DNA from: an archaeon
Lineage (GTDB): Archaea; Thermoplasmatota; Thermoplasmata; Methanomassiliicoccales; Methanomethylophilaceae
Direction of reading: 5' to 3'
Length of the DNA: 60,421 bases
Assembly: GCA_024399155.1 (NCBI GenBank)
Contig: JAKSHX010000003.1
Coordinates: 1-60,421, forward strand
Part shown: positions 26,781-34,417 of the stretch, in pieces
Position numbering within the stretch: the stretch's first letter is position 1
How the letters are laid out: each line of letters begins with the position of its first letter
Program-made: the position numbers and the translations under genes
The notes under the pieces: generated by a model
What the model was told of the DNA's origin: nothing
Seen by the model: the letters and a program-made list of their open reading frames with translations, nothing else
Database searches by the model: none

Positions 26781-27103
26781 GGTGCAAATGTCATTGTAAA
26801 ATAAGATGAGAAAAATGTTAGCTACTGTGGATTTCATGACGAAGTCGACAAAATTTACATCAGTCAAATATGTATGATGAAGAATTATCGTGACAAAAGT
26901 ATTGGTGGTAAGATGTTTGATCTTATCGACTTATACCCATAAGTCAGAACGTTAACATAGAATATTTCAGAGTTGACATAAGGAATACGATCGTTGAAAT
27001 TAAACACAGGAGCTTCTTGATAGTAGGTTCTATCGCTAGTGATATTGGAAACGGTTTTGCAATGGAAGAATACATAATGGAAAAATCCATGGGTAGAGAA
27101 TAA
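26781..27103 (+). pseudogene. decayed GNAT acetyltransferase (RimI-like)
   Basis: Two plus-strand frames together read as the acetyl-CoA-binding and C-terminal halves of a GNAT N-acetyltransferase. From 26781 the frame gives GANVIVK, an in-frame TAA at 26802, then DEKNVSYCGFHDEVDKIYIS and MKNYRDKSIGGKMFD, which is motif A with a degenerate Q/RxxGxG/A loop. It ends in TAA at 26940. A second frame, open from about 26920, continues with NIEYFRVDIRNT and GFAMEEYIMEKSMG up to a TAA at 27101. This corresponds to motif B (LDVRxxN, then GF). At least one stop and one frameshift are needed, and the N-terminus is not recoverable. It is distinct from the intact GNAT gene at 31063. Confidence 0.7.
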
Positions 27104-27353
27104 ATAATATTTGTATAAATAACAGGAAAAAATCTGTGTTTATGTGTCATATATACAACAAACATATGTAAATTTTAATTCATAAAAAATAAATTTATTC
27201 ACGACCGGTATAAAATCCAAACGACTAACAATATCTTTGTATGAATTAGTTATGTATGAGTCATGTTTAGCGAGATAAAATTCAAAAAAAACAGAAGAAC
27301 TGATAATGACGCATACGTCCTAAAGAAGAAAATAGAGAAAAGTGATGACAAAG

Positions 27354-27450
27354 ACGAGTCATTGAACGGAATTCGATGTCGTATTTTTATTTAATCCATG
27401 GTGATCGACTCGTTATAGCGTGCTACGGGGAACGTATCGTGAGTGATACG
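27354..27450. other. region of nested inverted repeats
   Basis: ACGAGTC (27354-27360) is matched by GACTCGT (27407-27413), and a compact hairpin CGTATCG-TGAG-TGATACG (one wobble pair) follows at 27433-27450. The stretch is richer in GC than its surroundings. It lies between the acetyltransferase remnant and the 3' end of aspS, and may be a small RNA or a remnant. Confidence 0.35.
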
Positions 27451-27482
27451 ATAGACCTTTAATAAAGTGAGGTAAACGGCTT

Positions 27483-27514
27483 TACACGTTTTAAAAACCC
27501 TCAAAAAGATTTTT
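27483..27514 (-). terminator. U-rich terminator of aspS
   Basis: On the minus strand the aspS stop is followed at once by runs of A and T (AAAAATC then TTTTTGAGGGTTTTT), the U-rich type of signal that ends archaeal transcripts. Confidence 0.45.
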
Positions 27515-28819
27515 TTAAGGTGAAATTCTTGATGGATCTCTTGGGAATATAATTGCTTCTCTGATATTTGGAAGGTCTAGCATTTTGGTAAGAAGCCTTT
27601 CAATGCCGATACCCCATCCGCCATGCGGGGGCATACCATACTTAAATGCATCAGTATAGAATGTAAAATCATCAGGGTTAAGCCCTTTTTTTTGTATTCT
27701 TTCTACAAGCCTGTCATACCTATGTTCTCTTTGTCCTCCGGATGATATTTCCTGACCTTTATAATCAAGGTCAAATGAAAATGAATAACTTGTACCGTCT
27801 TTTTCCATTATGTAAAACGGTTTTGATTCTTCTGGATATTCTGTAATAAAATAGAAATCAACGCCTTTCTTGGACATCACATCACCGATAATTTTCTCCC
27901 CTTCAGTACCAAGATCATCGCAATTTTTAAGTTTTAATCCGGCATCGTTGACGATTTTTAGACATTCAGCATAAGTGATTACAGGGTATGGTATTGGTTG
28001 AATTTTAACTTCTTTCTTAAGAATTTCTAATTGTTTTTTTCCACGCTCTGAAATACCTTTTAATACATAATCCAACACTGTTTCGACCATATGCATAACG
28101 TCTTCTTCACGTTCGATCCAAGACATTTCTCCATCAAATGATATGAATTCCGTGACGTGTCTGTTGGTATTGGATTGTTCCGCACGAAATACTGGCCCTA
28201 GTTCGAACACCTTGTCCATTCCTGTAGACATTAGTATTTGCTTGTAAAGTTGGGGACTCTGTGCCAAAAAAGCTTTTTTACCAAAGTAATTAACACTAAA
28301 AAGTGTGGAGCCCCCCTCTGCACCAGATGACCCAATCTTGGGCGTATAAACCTGTGTGAATCCATTAGAATTCATCACCTCTACAATTAGCTGGGACATA
28401 ATGCTTTTTAACTCAAAAATTGCCTTAATTTCAGCCTTTCTAATGTCTATAAACCTGTTATTTAAACGTGTACTCATGTCTACGTTGACTTTGTCGATAA
28501 CCCCCATCGGGAGAGGTGTAATTGCCTCTGAGTAGACTTTCACATCTGATGGTATGATCTCGAGACCAAGTTCAGTTTGGTTACTTACCTTGACATCACC
28601 GGTTACAACAATCACACTTTCCCTTGTAAGCCTTGTCACCTTAGCAAAGATCTCCGGAATGATTTTCTTAATAAGAGTGAGTTGAATTGTACCAAATCTA
28701 TCTCTAAGGGTAACAAACGAAATTCCACCTAAATTTCTAATGTCTTGAATCCACCCTCTAACAACGACTGTGCCATCATCGGCTGTTATCGTGTTGGAAT
28801 CCCTATAAGTCGCAACCAT
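27515..28819 (-). CDS. aspS: aspartyl-tRNA synthetase, archaeal type
   Basis: The 434-residue class II synthetase has an N-terminal OB-fold anticodon domain (VVVRGWIQDIRNLGG) and the archaeal/eukaryal catalytic core. Motif 2 contains FRAEQSNTNRHVTEF and motif 3 GWGIGIERL; the flipping-loop region GAEGGSTLF and ISSGGQREHRYD are present. By eye against the discriminating Thermococcus enzyme, the positions equivalent to its Trp26 and Lys85 appear to be Gln and Glu. This would favour a non-discriminating enzyme that also makes Asp-tRNA-Asn for later amidation. A TTTAAA-centred TATA box lies near 28845-28855. Confidence 0.95.
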   Translation of the reverse strand: MVATYRDSNTITADDGTVVVRGWIQDIRNLGGISFVTLRDRFGTIQLTLIKKIIPEIFAKVTRLTRESVIVVTGDVKVSNQTELGLEIIPSDVKVYSEAITPLPMGVIDKVNVDMSTRLNNRFIDIRKAEIKAIFELKSIMSQLIVEVMNSNGFTQVYTPKIGSSGAEGGSTLFSVNYFGKKAFLAQSPQLYKQILMSTGMDKVFELGPVFRAEQSNTNRHVTEFISFDGEMSWIEREEDVMHMVETVLDYVLKGISERGKKQLEILKKEVKIQPIPYPVITYAECLKIVNDAGLKLKNCDDLGTEGEKIIGDVMSKKGVDFYFITEYPEESKPFYIMEKDGTSYSFSFDLDYKGQEISSGGQREHRYDRLVERIQKKGLNPDDFTFYTDAFKYGMPPHGGWGIGIERLLTKMLDLPNIREAIIFPRDPSRISP

Positions 28820-29004
28820 GCTACTACGCTAGTATCATAATAGATTTAAACCCTATGAAATACGCCTTTCAATAAATTATTGCGGTAATTATGTTGTAAA
28901 ATGTGATTGTGACCTGGATTTTTGTCAATATTTTCGAGAAAACACTGGCAAAAAAGTATTATATAATGCACGTGATGAGTTAGATGGAGATTGTTGGTGA
29001 ACCA

Positions 29005-30144
29005 ATGGCAGAAAAAGTTACGGTATCCGTTATCAAAGCGGATGTTGGTTCTGTGTGTGGGCACACGAGGCCCCATCCATCCATGATAAAAGAGTGCGAT
29101 AGGATTCTTAAGGACGGTGTGAAGCAGGGTATCCTTCAGGATTATTATGTTACGCGCGTTGGAGACGATATTAATCTTTTCATGACGCATTACAAGGGTG
29201 AGGATAATCGAGATGTTCATGAACTTGCGTGGAATGCTTTTTATGAAGCTGCACGTATCGCCAGAAAGATGCACCTATATGGTGCTGGACAAGATCTTTT
29301 AGCGGATTCGTTTTCAGGTAATATTAAAGGAGCTGGTCCTGGTTCCGCTGAAATATCATTTGAAGAAAGAAAATCAGAGCCAATGATGTTTTTTATGGCT
29401 GACAAAACTGAGCCGTCAGCATATTCATTGCCATTAAGCAGGATCTTTATGGATCCTTTTACAACCACTGGACTTGTCATTGACGTCCGAGCCAAAAAAG
29501 GATTTGATTTTGAGATTCATGATGTCATGAATCGAAAAAAGACGGTAATGTCTGCTCCTGAGGAATCGTGGAACATTCTTTCACTTCTCGGCGATACGTC
29601 AAGATACGCGATTAAAAGAGTTTTTAGTAGAGCCGGTATTGGGACAGTAGCGGTTGTATCAACTGATAAACTTAATTTCACGGCTGGTAGGTATGTCGGA
29701 AAGGACGACCCTGTTTGTGTTGTGAGGGCACAGAGTGGCCTGCCTTCGGTTGGAGAGTATCTGCAGCCTTTTATGAACACTATGCTTGTTGCGGGATGGA
29801 TGAGGGGATCGCATTATGGTGCATTTTTCCCATGCTCTCCTGAACGTTCAGATCCCACATATTTTGATGGACCACCAAGAATTTGTTGTCTTGGGTTTCA
29901 ACTATGTGATGGAAAACTACAGGGGCTGGAACCAGCAGATCCGACACCTGGAATGCATAAGCCTATTGACTATTTTGCGGGGTCGGAATGGAATTTTGCC
30001 CGTATGAATGCCATTAAAGCAAGTAGATTCATAAGATCTCATGGACCTTTCATGCCTGCGATTCTCGGGCCTGAGGAAATGGAGTATACGTCAAAACCTG
30101 AAGTTCTTAAAGAACTCGAAAAGAGGCTAGAAGACCTTGATTGA
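29005..30144 (+). CDS. fbp: fructose 1,6-bisphosphate aldolase/phosphatase (type V)
   Basis: This bifunctional archaeal enzyme condenses triose phosphates and dephosphorylates the product, committing carbon to gluconeogenesis. The 379-residue protein has the family opening KVTVSVIKADVGSVCGH, then GAGQDLL, GPGSAEISFEER, FFMADKTEPSAYSLPL, and MRGSHYGAFFPC followed by FDGPPR. Metal-binding Asp residues in these motifs are kept. A GGTGA ribosome-binding site at 28996-29000 selects the ATG at 29005 over the one at 28984. The 3' end overlaps tpiA by 8 bases, making a gluconeogenic operon. Codons are somewhat richer in GC than in most nearby genes, perhaps reflecting high expression. Confidence 0.96.
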   Translation: MAEKVTVSVIKADVGSVCGHTRPHPSMIKECDRILKDGVKQGILQDYYVTRVGDDINLFMTHYKGEDNRDVHELAWNAFYEAARIARKMHLYGAGQDLLADSFSGNIKGAGPGSAEISFEERKSEPMMFFMADKTEPSAYSLPLSRIFMDPFTTTGLVIDVRAKKGFDFEIHDVMNRKKTVMSAPEESWNILSLLGDTSRYAIKRVFSRAGIGTVAVVSTDKLNFTAGRYVGKDDPVCVVRAQSGLPSVGEYLQPFMNTMLVAGWMRGSHYGAFFPCSPERSDPTYFDGPPRICCLGFQLCDGKLQGLEPADPTPGMHKPIDYFAGSEWNFARMNAIKASRFIRSHGPFMPAILGPEEMEYTSKPEVLKELEKRLEDLD

Positions 30145-30814
30145 TCTTAAAACACCTGCTGTTATTGTAAACTTCAAGGCTTATCGTGAGATTGAAGGTG
30201 ACAACGCGCTTAATCTCGCAAGAATATGTGAGCAGGTTTCCGAAGAGAGTGGTGTGTCTATAGTTGTATGCCCCCCGATAACGGAGTTGGGGGTCGTTGC
30301 GAGAAACGTGAGTATTCCTGTCCTTTCGCAGAATACAGATGCCTATGCTCCTGGTTCAGCTACTGGTTGGGTAACGGCATCTATGGTTAAGTCTACGGGT
30401 GCAGTAGGGACACTTATAAATCATTCGGAACACAGATCTCACAACAATGTGATCAGGGAATGCATTGGATTGTGTAAAGCCGACAGTCTTACTACAGTTG
30501 TGTGTGCTGAATCTGTTAAAAAGGCGAATGAAGTTGCTGTGTTTGCGCCAGACTTCATCGCTATAGAACCCCCAGAACTCATCGGTGGCAAAGTATCAGT
30601 AACAACAGCGAATCCGTTTATCATAGAGGATACTGTGACTTCAATAAAAGAGATCAATAGGAAGATATCGGTTTTATGCGGTGCTGGTATAAAAACTAAA
30701 AACGATATGGCGAAAGCTTTGGAACTCGGTGCAGATGGAATCCTCGTTGCTTCAGCCGTAGTAAAATCAAAAGACCCAAAAACAACACTTCTTAATCTCA
30801 TCAGTTTCGTTTGA
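30137..30814 (+). CDS. tpiA: triosephosphate isomerase, archaeal type
   Basis: This short archaeal TIM-barrel enzyme (225 residues) interconverts DHAP and GAP, supplying both substrates of the upstream aldolase/phosphatase. NFKAY contains the active-site Asn and Lys, NHSEHR the electrophilic His, and AIEPPELIGG the catalytic Glu. GILVASAVV near the C-terminus forms the phosphate-binding loop. The start is TTG at 30137, overlapping the fbp stop, so translation is coupled. Confidence 0.95.
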   Translation: MIDLKTPAVIVNFKAYREIEGDNALNLARICEQVSEESGVSIVVCPPITELGVVARNVSIPVLSQNTDAYAPGSATGWVTASMVKSTGAVGTLINHSEHRSHNNVIRECIGLCKADSLTTVVCAESVKKANEVAVFAPDFIAIEPPELIGGKVSVTTANPFIIEDTVTSIKEINRKISVLCGAGIKTKNDMAKALELGADGILVASAVVKSKDPKTTLLNLISFV

Positions 30815-31062
30815 GTTTTTTATCGTTTAAGATGATTTTTTGTTATATACTATGATTTTTAATTTCTCTTCATAAAAACGTTGCTAATGTTAGAATTAGA
30901 GTTTTTATACCCATTCCAGGCATATATGGTAAGCTTCCATGCATACGAATTTAAAAATAAACGTGTTGTGACGACATCGATATTTTAAACTATTAATACA
31001 AATAATATCTTGTTACACTCGTGTTGTTGTAAAGATTAACTTTTTGAGAGATAAGTGAAAAA

Positions 31063-31512
31063 ATGATTGAAATTCGAGAATTCAGAAACTCTGACGTTGA
31101 ATCCATCTATACAATAGCGACGCTGTCCTTCGATGAGTATTATGAACCTTACATGTTTCCATATTTTCACACTCAATGGCATACAGGTCAATTGGTAGCT
31201 TGTAATATATCTGGCAATGTAATAGGGTTTATATCATCAAGCAAGCTCAAAGATAGAGCGACTGCTCGTATTCTTCTCTTAGGTGTTCTCCCTGAGTGGA
31301 GAAATAGAAGCGTGGGTACAATGCTTTTAAATACGTTTAGGATAAAAGCGATGCTTGACGGTATAATATACATGACACTCGAGGTAAGGACGTCAAATAA
31401 TGACGCACGAAGATTTTATCATCGCTATGGATTTATTGAGACAGACATTCTTACAAATTATTACGAGGATTCTGGCAATGCTTTTAGAATGGTTGCCCCC
31501 GTTCAAAACTAA
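31063..31512 (+). CDS. GNAT-family N-acetyltransferase, RimI-like
   Basis: The 149-residue protein has the full GNAT order: an N-terminal IEIREFRNSDVESIYTIA, the central strand ILLLGVLPEWRNRSVGTMLL (acetyl-CoA-binding Q/RxxGxG/A variant RNRSVG), and the C-terminal TLEVRTSNNDARRFYHRYGF. The V-R-x-x-N-x-x-A and F-Y-x-x-x-G-F elements are characteristic of RimI/Ard1-type protein N-terminal acetyltransferases. The substrate is unknown. It is monocistronic, and its relation to the decayed GNAT copy at 26781 is one of family only. Confidence 0.85.
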   Translation: MIEIREFRNSDVESIYTIATLSFDEYYEPYMFPYFHTQWHTGQLVACNISGNVIGFISSSKLKDRATARILLLGVLPEWRNRSVGTMLLNTFRIKAMLDGIIYMTLEVRTSNNDARRFYHRYGFIETDILTNYYEDSGNAFRMVAPVQN

Positions 31513-31556
31513 CAACTTTTATAAATAATTAATAATAGTTGTTTCGATGACTTGTC

Positions 31557-32453
31557 GTGATCGTAGTGGCCTTTAATACCGAATGTTCAAGAGACTTCGG
31601 TACTTACTGTGAAATGTGTTCATTTGGTTATGTTGTTGCCAACTCAGACCTTAAAATAGAATTGTCTAAAAAATTTTATATTAAAGCGTTGAAACCTACA
31701 GGTAGACAAAAAAGAGTTTTGAAGACACCTTTTGAAAACTTCAAAAATGCTCCACGATATTCTGATGTATATCCGATAATAAAAAATGTTTTTGAGCAAA
31801 AAAATGCAATTTTTATATCTCATTCACCTGAGACTGATTTTAGATACATCAGTTGTATGGCAAGAAGATATGGTCTTTCTCCAATTCTATGTACGGCTTA
31901 TGATATACTTTCTATCGTCAGAAACTATGCGAATATTCACACTTACAGTCTTTCGGGAATAATGAAAATTTTTGGTCTGAAATATGCTAAAAATATCGAA
32001 AACGCAGACGCTAAAGCATGTGTGGATATTCTAAAATATATATGCGATGAGGAACACACAGATCTAAAACAATTGCTAATGATCTGTGGTAAAAATGCAA
32101 CCGTTGATTCTGAAGTTATTCACTATCGTACTACACTTAAAATAAAACAAAAACGACTCGATATATATTATTCGAAAAAATCGAACGGGTCTGGTAAATT
32201 CAAAGGATTTGCATTTAGCATGGATGAATCATTCGAAAATTCAAAAATAGAAATAGGATTTCACATTGCTGAGATAGTTACACATTATGGCGGGACGTTA
32301 ACAAGAAAAGTTTCTGAATCACAAGTATTTGTGTGGGATGGCCGCATTGATTCCAAAAGGCTAGAGTCAGTCAATGTAAATAAGTCACACATCGAAGTGA
32401 TTACCACAAAGGAATTGTTCTCTTCTGACTACATGCCATTGAGAGGCAATTAA
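31557..32453 (+). CDS. DEDD exonuclease-like domain fused to a BRCT-like domain
   Basis: The 298-residue protein has two parts. Residues 1-170 resemble the DnaQ-type 3'-5' exonuclease fold: VVAFNTECSRDFGTY at the ExoI site, FISHSPETDFRYI at ExoII and SLSGIMKIFGL with ADAKACVDIL at ExoIII. The usual first Asp (DxE) is Asn here, and the usual ExoIII His seems absent, so activity is doubtful. Residues about 210-295 look like a BRCT domain: FKGFAFSM, then IAEIVTHYGGTLTRKVSE, then a Trp-Asp strand. The DnaQ-BRCT order is known in bacterial proteins, while BRCT domains are rare in archaea. The start is GTG at 31557 after a TATA box near 31520, suggesting a leaderless transcript. Confidence 0.65.
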   Translation: MIVVAFNTECSRDFGTYCEMCSFGYVVANSDLKIELSKKFYIKALKPTGRQKRVLKTPFENFKNAPRYSDVYPIIKNVFEQKNAIFISHSPETDFRYISCMARRYGLSPILCTAYDILSIVRNYANIHTYSLSGIMKIFGLKYAKNIENADAKACVDILKYICDEEHTDLKQLLMICGKNATVDSEVIHYRTTLKIKQKRLDIYYSKKSNGSGKFKGFAFSMDESFENSKIEIGFHIAEIVTHYGGTLTRKVSESQVFVWDGRIDSKRLESVNVNKSHIEVITTKELFSSDYMPLRGN

Positions 32454-32890
32454 TATTTATGTGTATACACGTGATGATTAACTTTCATTTCAATTGTTGA
32501 GATATACCTGATTTTTTGTTTTTATGTTATAACAGCTATTGTGTGTGATTAATGAAAGTTTTTAAATATTTTATTCGTGCGGAGTCTACCGAGGAGTAGA
32601 TGTAGACTTCTATAAACGTATTTTTCGATTGGATTGTATTCTATTGACTGATAAACTTAAAATTGGATAGATGTCTAGTAATGAATGATTTTTATGATAA
32701 AATATGTGTGGATCTCTTTCCATTCATTAATGTAATAAATTATTGGTGGATTCATTTTCTTAACGATAGTTTTCCTAACATTTTGGAGTAAAGAATTTTA
32801 TTAAATTTTATTATTTTTGAGTATTCAATATTTTATTAAATATCGATGGATAATAATTTTTTGATAAAACAGTTAAACTGTCTAAAGAGT
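32454..32890. other. intergenic region with a small-RNA-like element
   Basis: About 440 AT-rich bases between convergent genes. Apart from the hairpin element at 32580-32630 nothing is recognised. In particular, no Lon protease domain is hidden downstream of the Lon-like gene. Confidence 0.4.
32580..32630 (+). ncRNA. candidate small RNA with 9-bp hairpin and T-run
   Basis: GGAGTCTAC (32581-32589) pairs with GTAGACTTC (32602-32610), with one G-U pair, around a 12-base loop. A T-run (TATTTTT) ends at about 32626. A TATA-like TTTTTAAATATTTTATT at 32552-32568 lies about 20 bases ahead. The loop holds a second GTAG that could compete for CTAC. The alternative is simply a terminator for the gene ending at 32453. 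Confidence 0.4.
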
Positions 32891-34417
32891 TTAATTAAAC
32901 ATTTGATCATCGACGTGTTCATTTTCCATATAATATTCTGATTTTTGTTTTTGTGATTCGGATATATCTTTAGAAAGACCTTTCGTATAAGAACCGTATC
33001 TATCACTTATCTGTTCCTCAGCGGGTCTCGAACGTTTAATTGCTCTTTTGATATGCTCTTCAGTAATAAATCTGGAACCTTCCATGACGGCTATATCGCC
33101 TGCAGCCCTTATCAATCCACCTAGCTCTCTGAGTCTCAGGGTGAGTGAATTAATATGCTTATCTTTTTTGGCACGAGATCTCCCTTCTGCAATAATCGCC
33201 TCAACAGCTGGAATAACTGCATGAGGGATGTGCCCATCCATAGTTATCTCCTGTGCGACAAACTGCGCATATTTAACTCGATTTTTTTCGATATCAGGCA
33301 TCGCTACATCTACTAAAACCTCATACCCTCCTCCAATAATTCTAGATCTAAGAGGCGACAGGATATTTTCTAGGTCTTGTATGTTGCATGCCGCAACTAA
33401 TATGAAATCACATGGTACATGATCTACCTTAACACTAGCACCGGCGCTTTGTGGATTTCTTCCTGCAATGGGAAACTCTTTGTCCTGCATCGCTGTTAAT
33501 ATAAACCTCTGTAAAGGTCCTAGATGTGATATTTCATCGATAAATAACACGCCTTTATGTGCTTCGTGGATAGAACCGGGTATAACTCTCTCATATGCAG
33601 GTGTTCCAAGACTCTGATGGCCTCCATATGGGTCATGTCTAACATCTCCTAAAAGTTCAGTCTCCGAAGCTCCAGTAGCAAGTACAAAGGGATTTCTATC
33701 AAGTTTTACAAGTACTTTATGATTGGAGCTTTTGTCAAGTTGTCTTCTTTTTTCTAATGCTTTTTGATCAAGCATACGGATTTTATTACCGGCACGCTCA
33801 AAAACAATAGTTTCCTCAGTTCCGTCAGCCAGCGTCCTTGTCGTATTTATCCTTTCTTTGCCAGCAGTGGCAACTGATCCCATCTGAGGAATTGCCACGA
33901 GAACATTGTTTAACATACTGCCAAATATATCATTCTGTCCACCAGAGATGTTGAGTTTTGACTGACCGCAGTGAGGACATGTGATATCTGCTGGGAGTGA
34001 ATATCCACCACATTTACAAAGATAACCAAGTTTTTCGGCAATGCTTTTTTGTATCTTTTCTGGATCTAGCAGTTTCCCTTCAGCACCAGCAAGGTTAGTA
34101 TTTTCTCTAAGAACTTCTTCCTCGGTTAATACCTCAAGAAATGGCCTTTCAGGATTCTCAGGATTGTTAGAAACCCTTATTTCAGATTTCGGCTTGGGTA
34201 TCTGTAGTGAGATTGCTCTTGCAATCATCGATTTTCCGGTACCGGGAGGTCCGACTAACAAAAGGTGTCTGCGTTGTTTGGCAGCAATCTTTGCTAGTTG
34301 AATAGCTTCTTCTTGACCGAGTACGCGGTCAAGTGGGTCGGCCGGAATTTCTATCTCTTCAGTGGATTGTAAACTAGATACGTCTGCCCATGTCTTAATT
34401 GCTTTTTTTTCTATCAT
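32891..34417 (-). CDS. Lon-like AAA+ ATPase without protease domain, with zinc-ribbon insert
   Basis: This 508-residue protein resembles the ATPase part of archaeal LonB. Walker A GPPGTGKS is at residues 56-63, Walker B VLFIDEI at about 290-296, and an arginine-rich sensor LSPLRSRI later. The insert between them carries four cysteines (C134, C136, C147, C150) that look like a zinc ribbon, and lacks the transmembrane pair of LonB. The chain stops soon after the AAA lid (AIKRSRPAEEQ), so the Ser-Lys protease domain is missing; no such domain follows in the next 430 bases. The start codon overlaps the dnaG stop by one base (TAATG). The role is unknown: perhaps a remodelling ATPase linked to DnaG or RNA turnover. 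Confidence 0.8.
   Translation of the reverse strand: MIEKKAIKTWADVSSLQSTEEIEIPADPLDRVLGQEEAIQLAKIAAKQRRHLLLVGPPGTGKSMIARAISLQIPKPKSEIRVSNNPENPERPFLEVLTEEEVLRENTNLAGAEGKLLDPEKIQKSIAEKLGYLCKCGGYSLPADITCPHCGQSKLNISGGQNDIFGSMLNNVLVAIPQMGSVATAGKERINTTRTLADGTEETIVFERAGNKIRMLDQKALEKRRQLDKSSNHKVLVKLDRNPFVLATGASETELLGDVRHDPYGGHQSLGTPAYERVIPGSIHEAHKGVLFIDEISHLGPLQRFILTAMQDKEFPIAGRNPQSAGASVKVDHVPCDFILVAACNIQDLENILSPLRSRIIGGGYEVLVDVAMPDIEKNRVKYAQFVAQEITMDGHIPHAVIPAVEAIIAEGRSRAKKDKHINSLTLRLRELGGLIRAAGDIAVMEGSRFITEEHIKRAIKRSRPAEEQISDRYGSYTKGLSKDISESQKQKSEYYMENEHVDDQMFN

Noticed and set aside
26944-27165. Minus-strand hydrophobic frame of 73 codons
   Set aside because: It is the complement of the GNAT remnant, whose plus-strand motifs explain the composition.
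32454-32890. Hidden protease domain after the Lon-like gene (frameshift)
   Set aside because: I looked for the continuation of LonB past the stop; the region is AT-rich spacer with no GxxxG-S or catalytic Lys segment.
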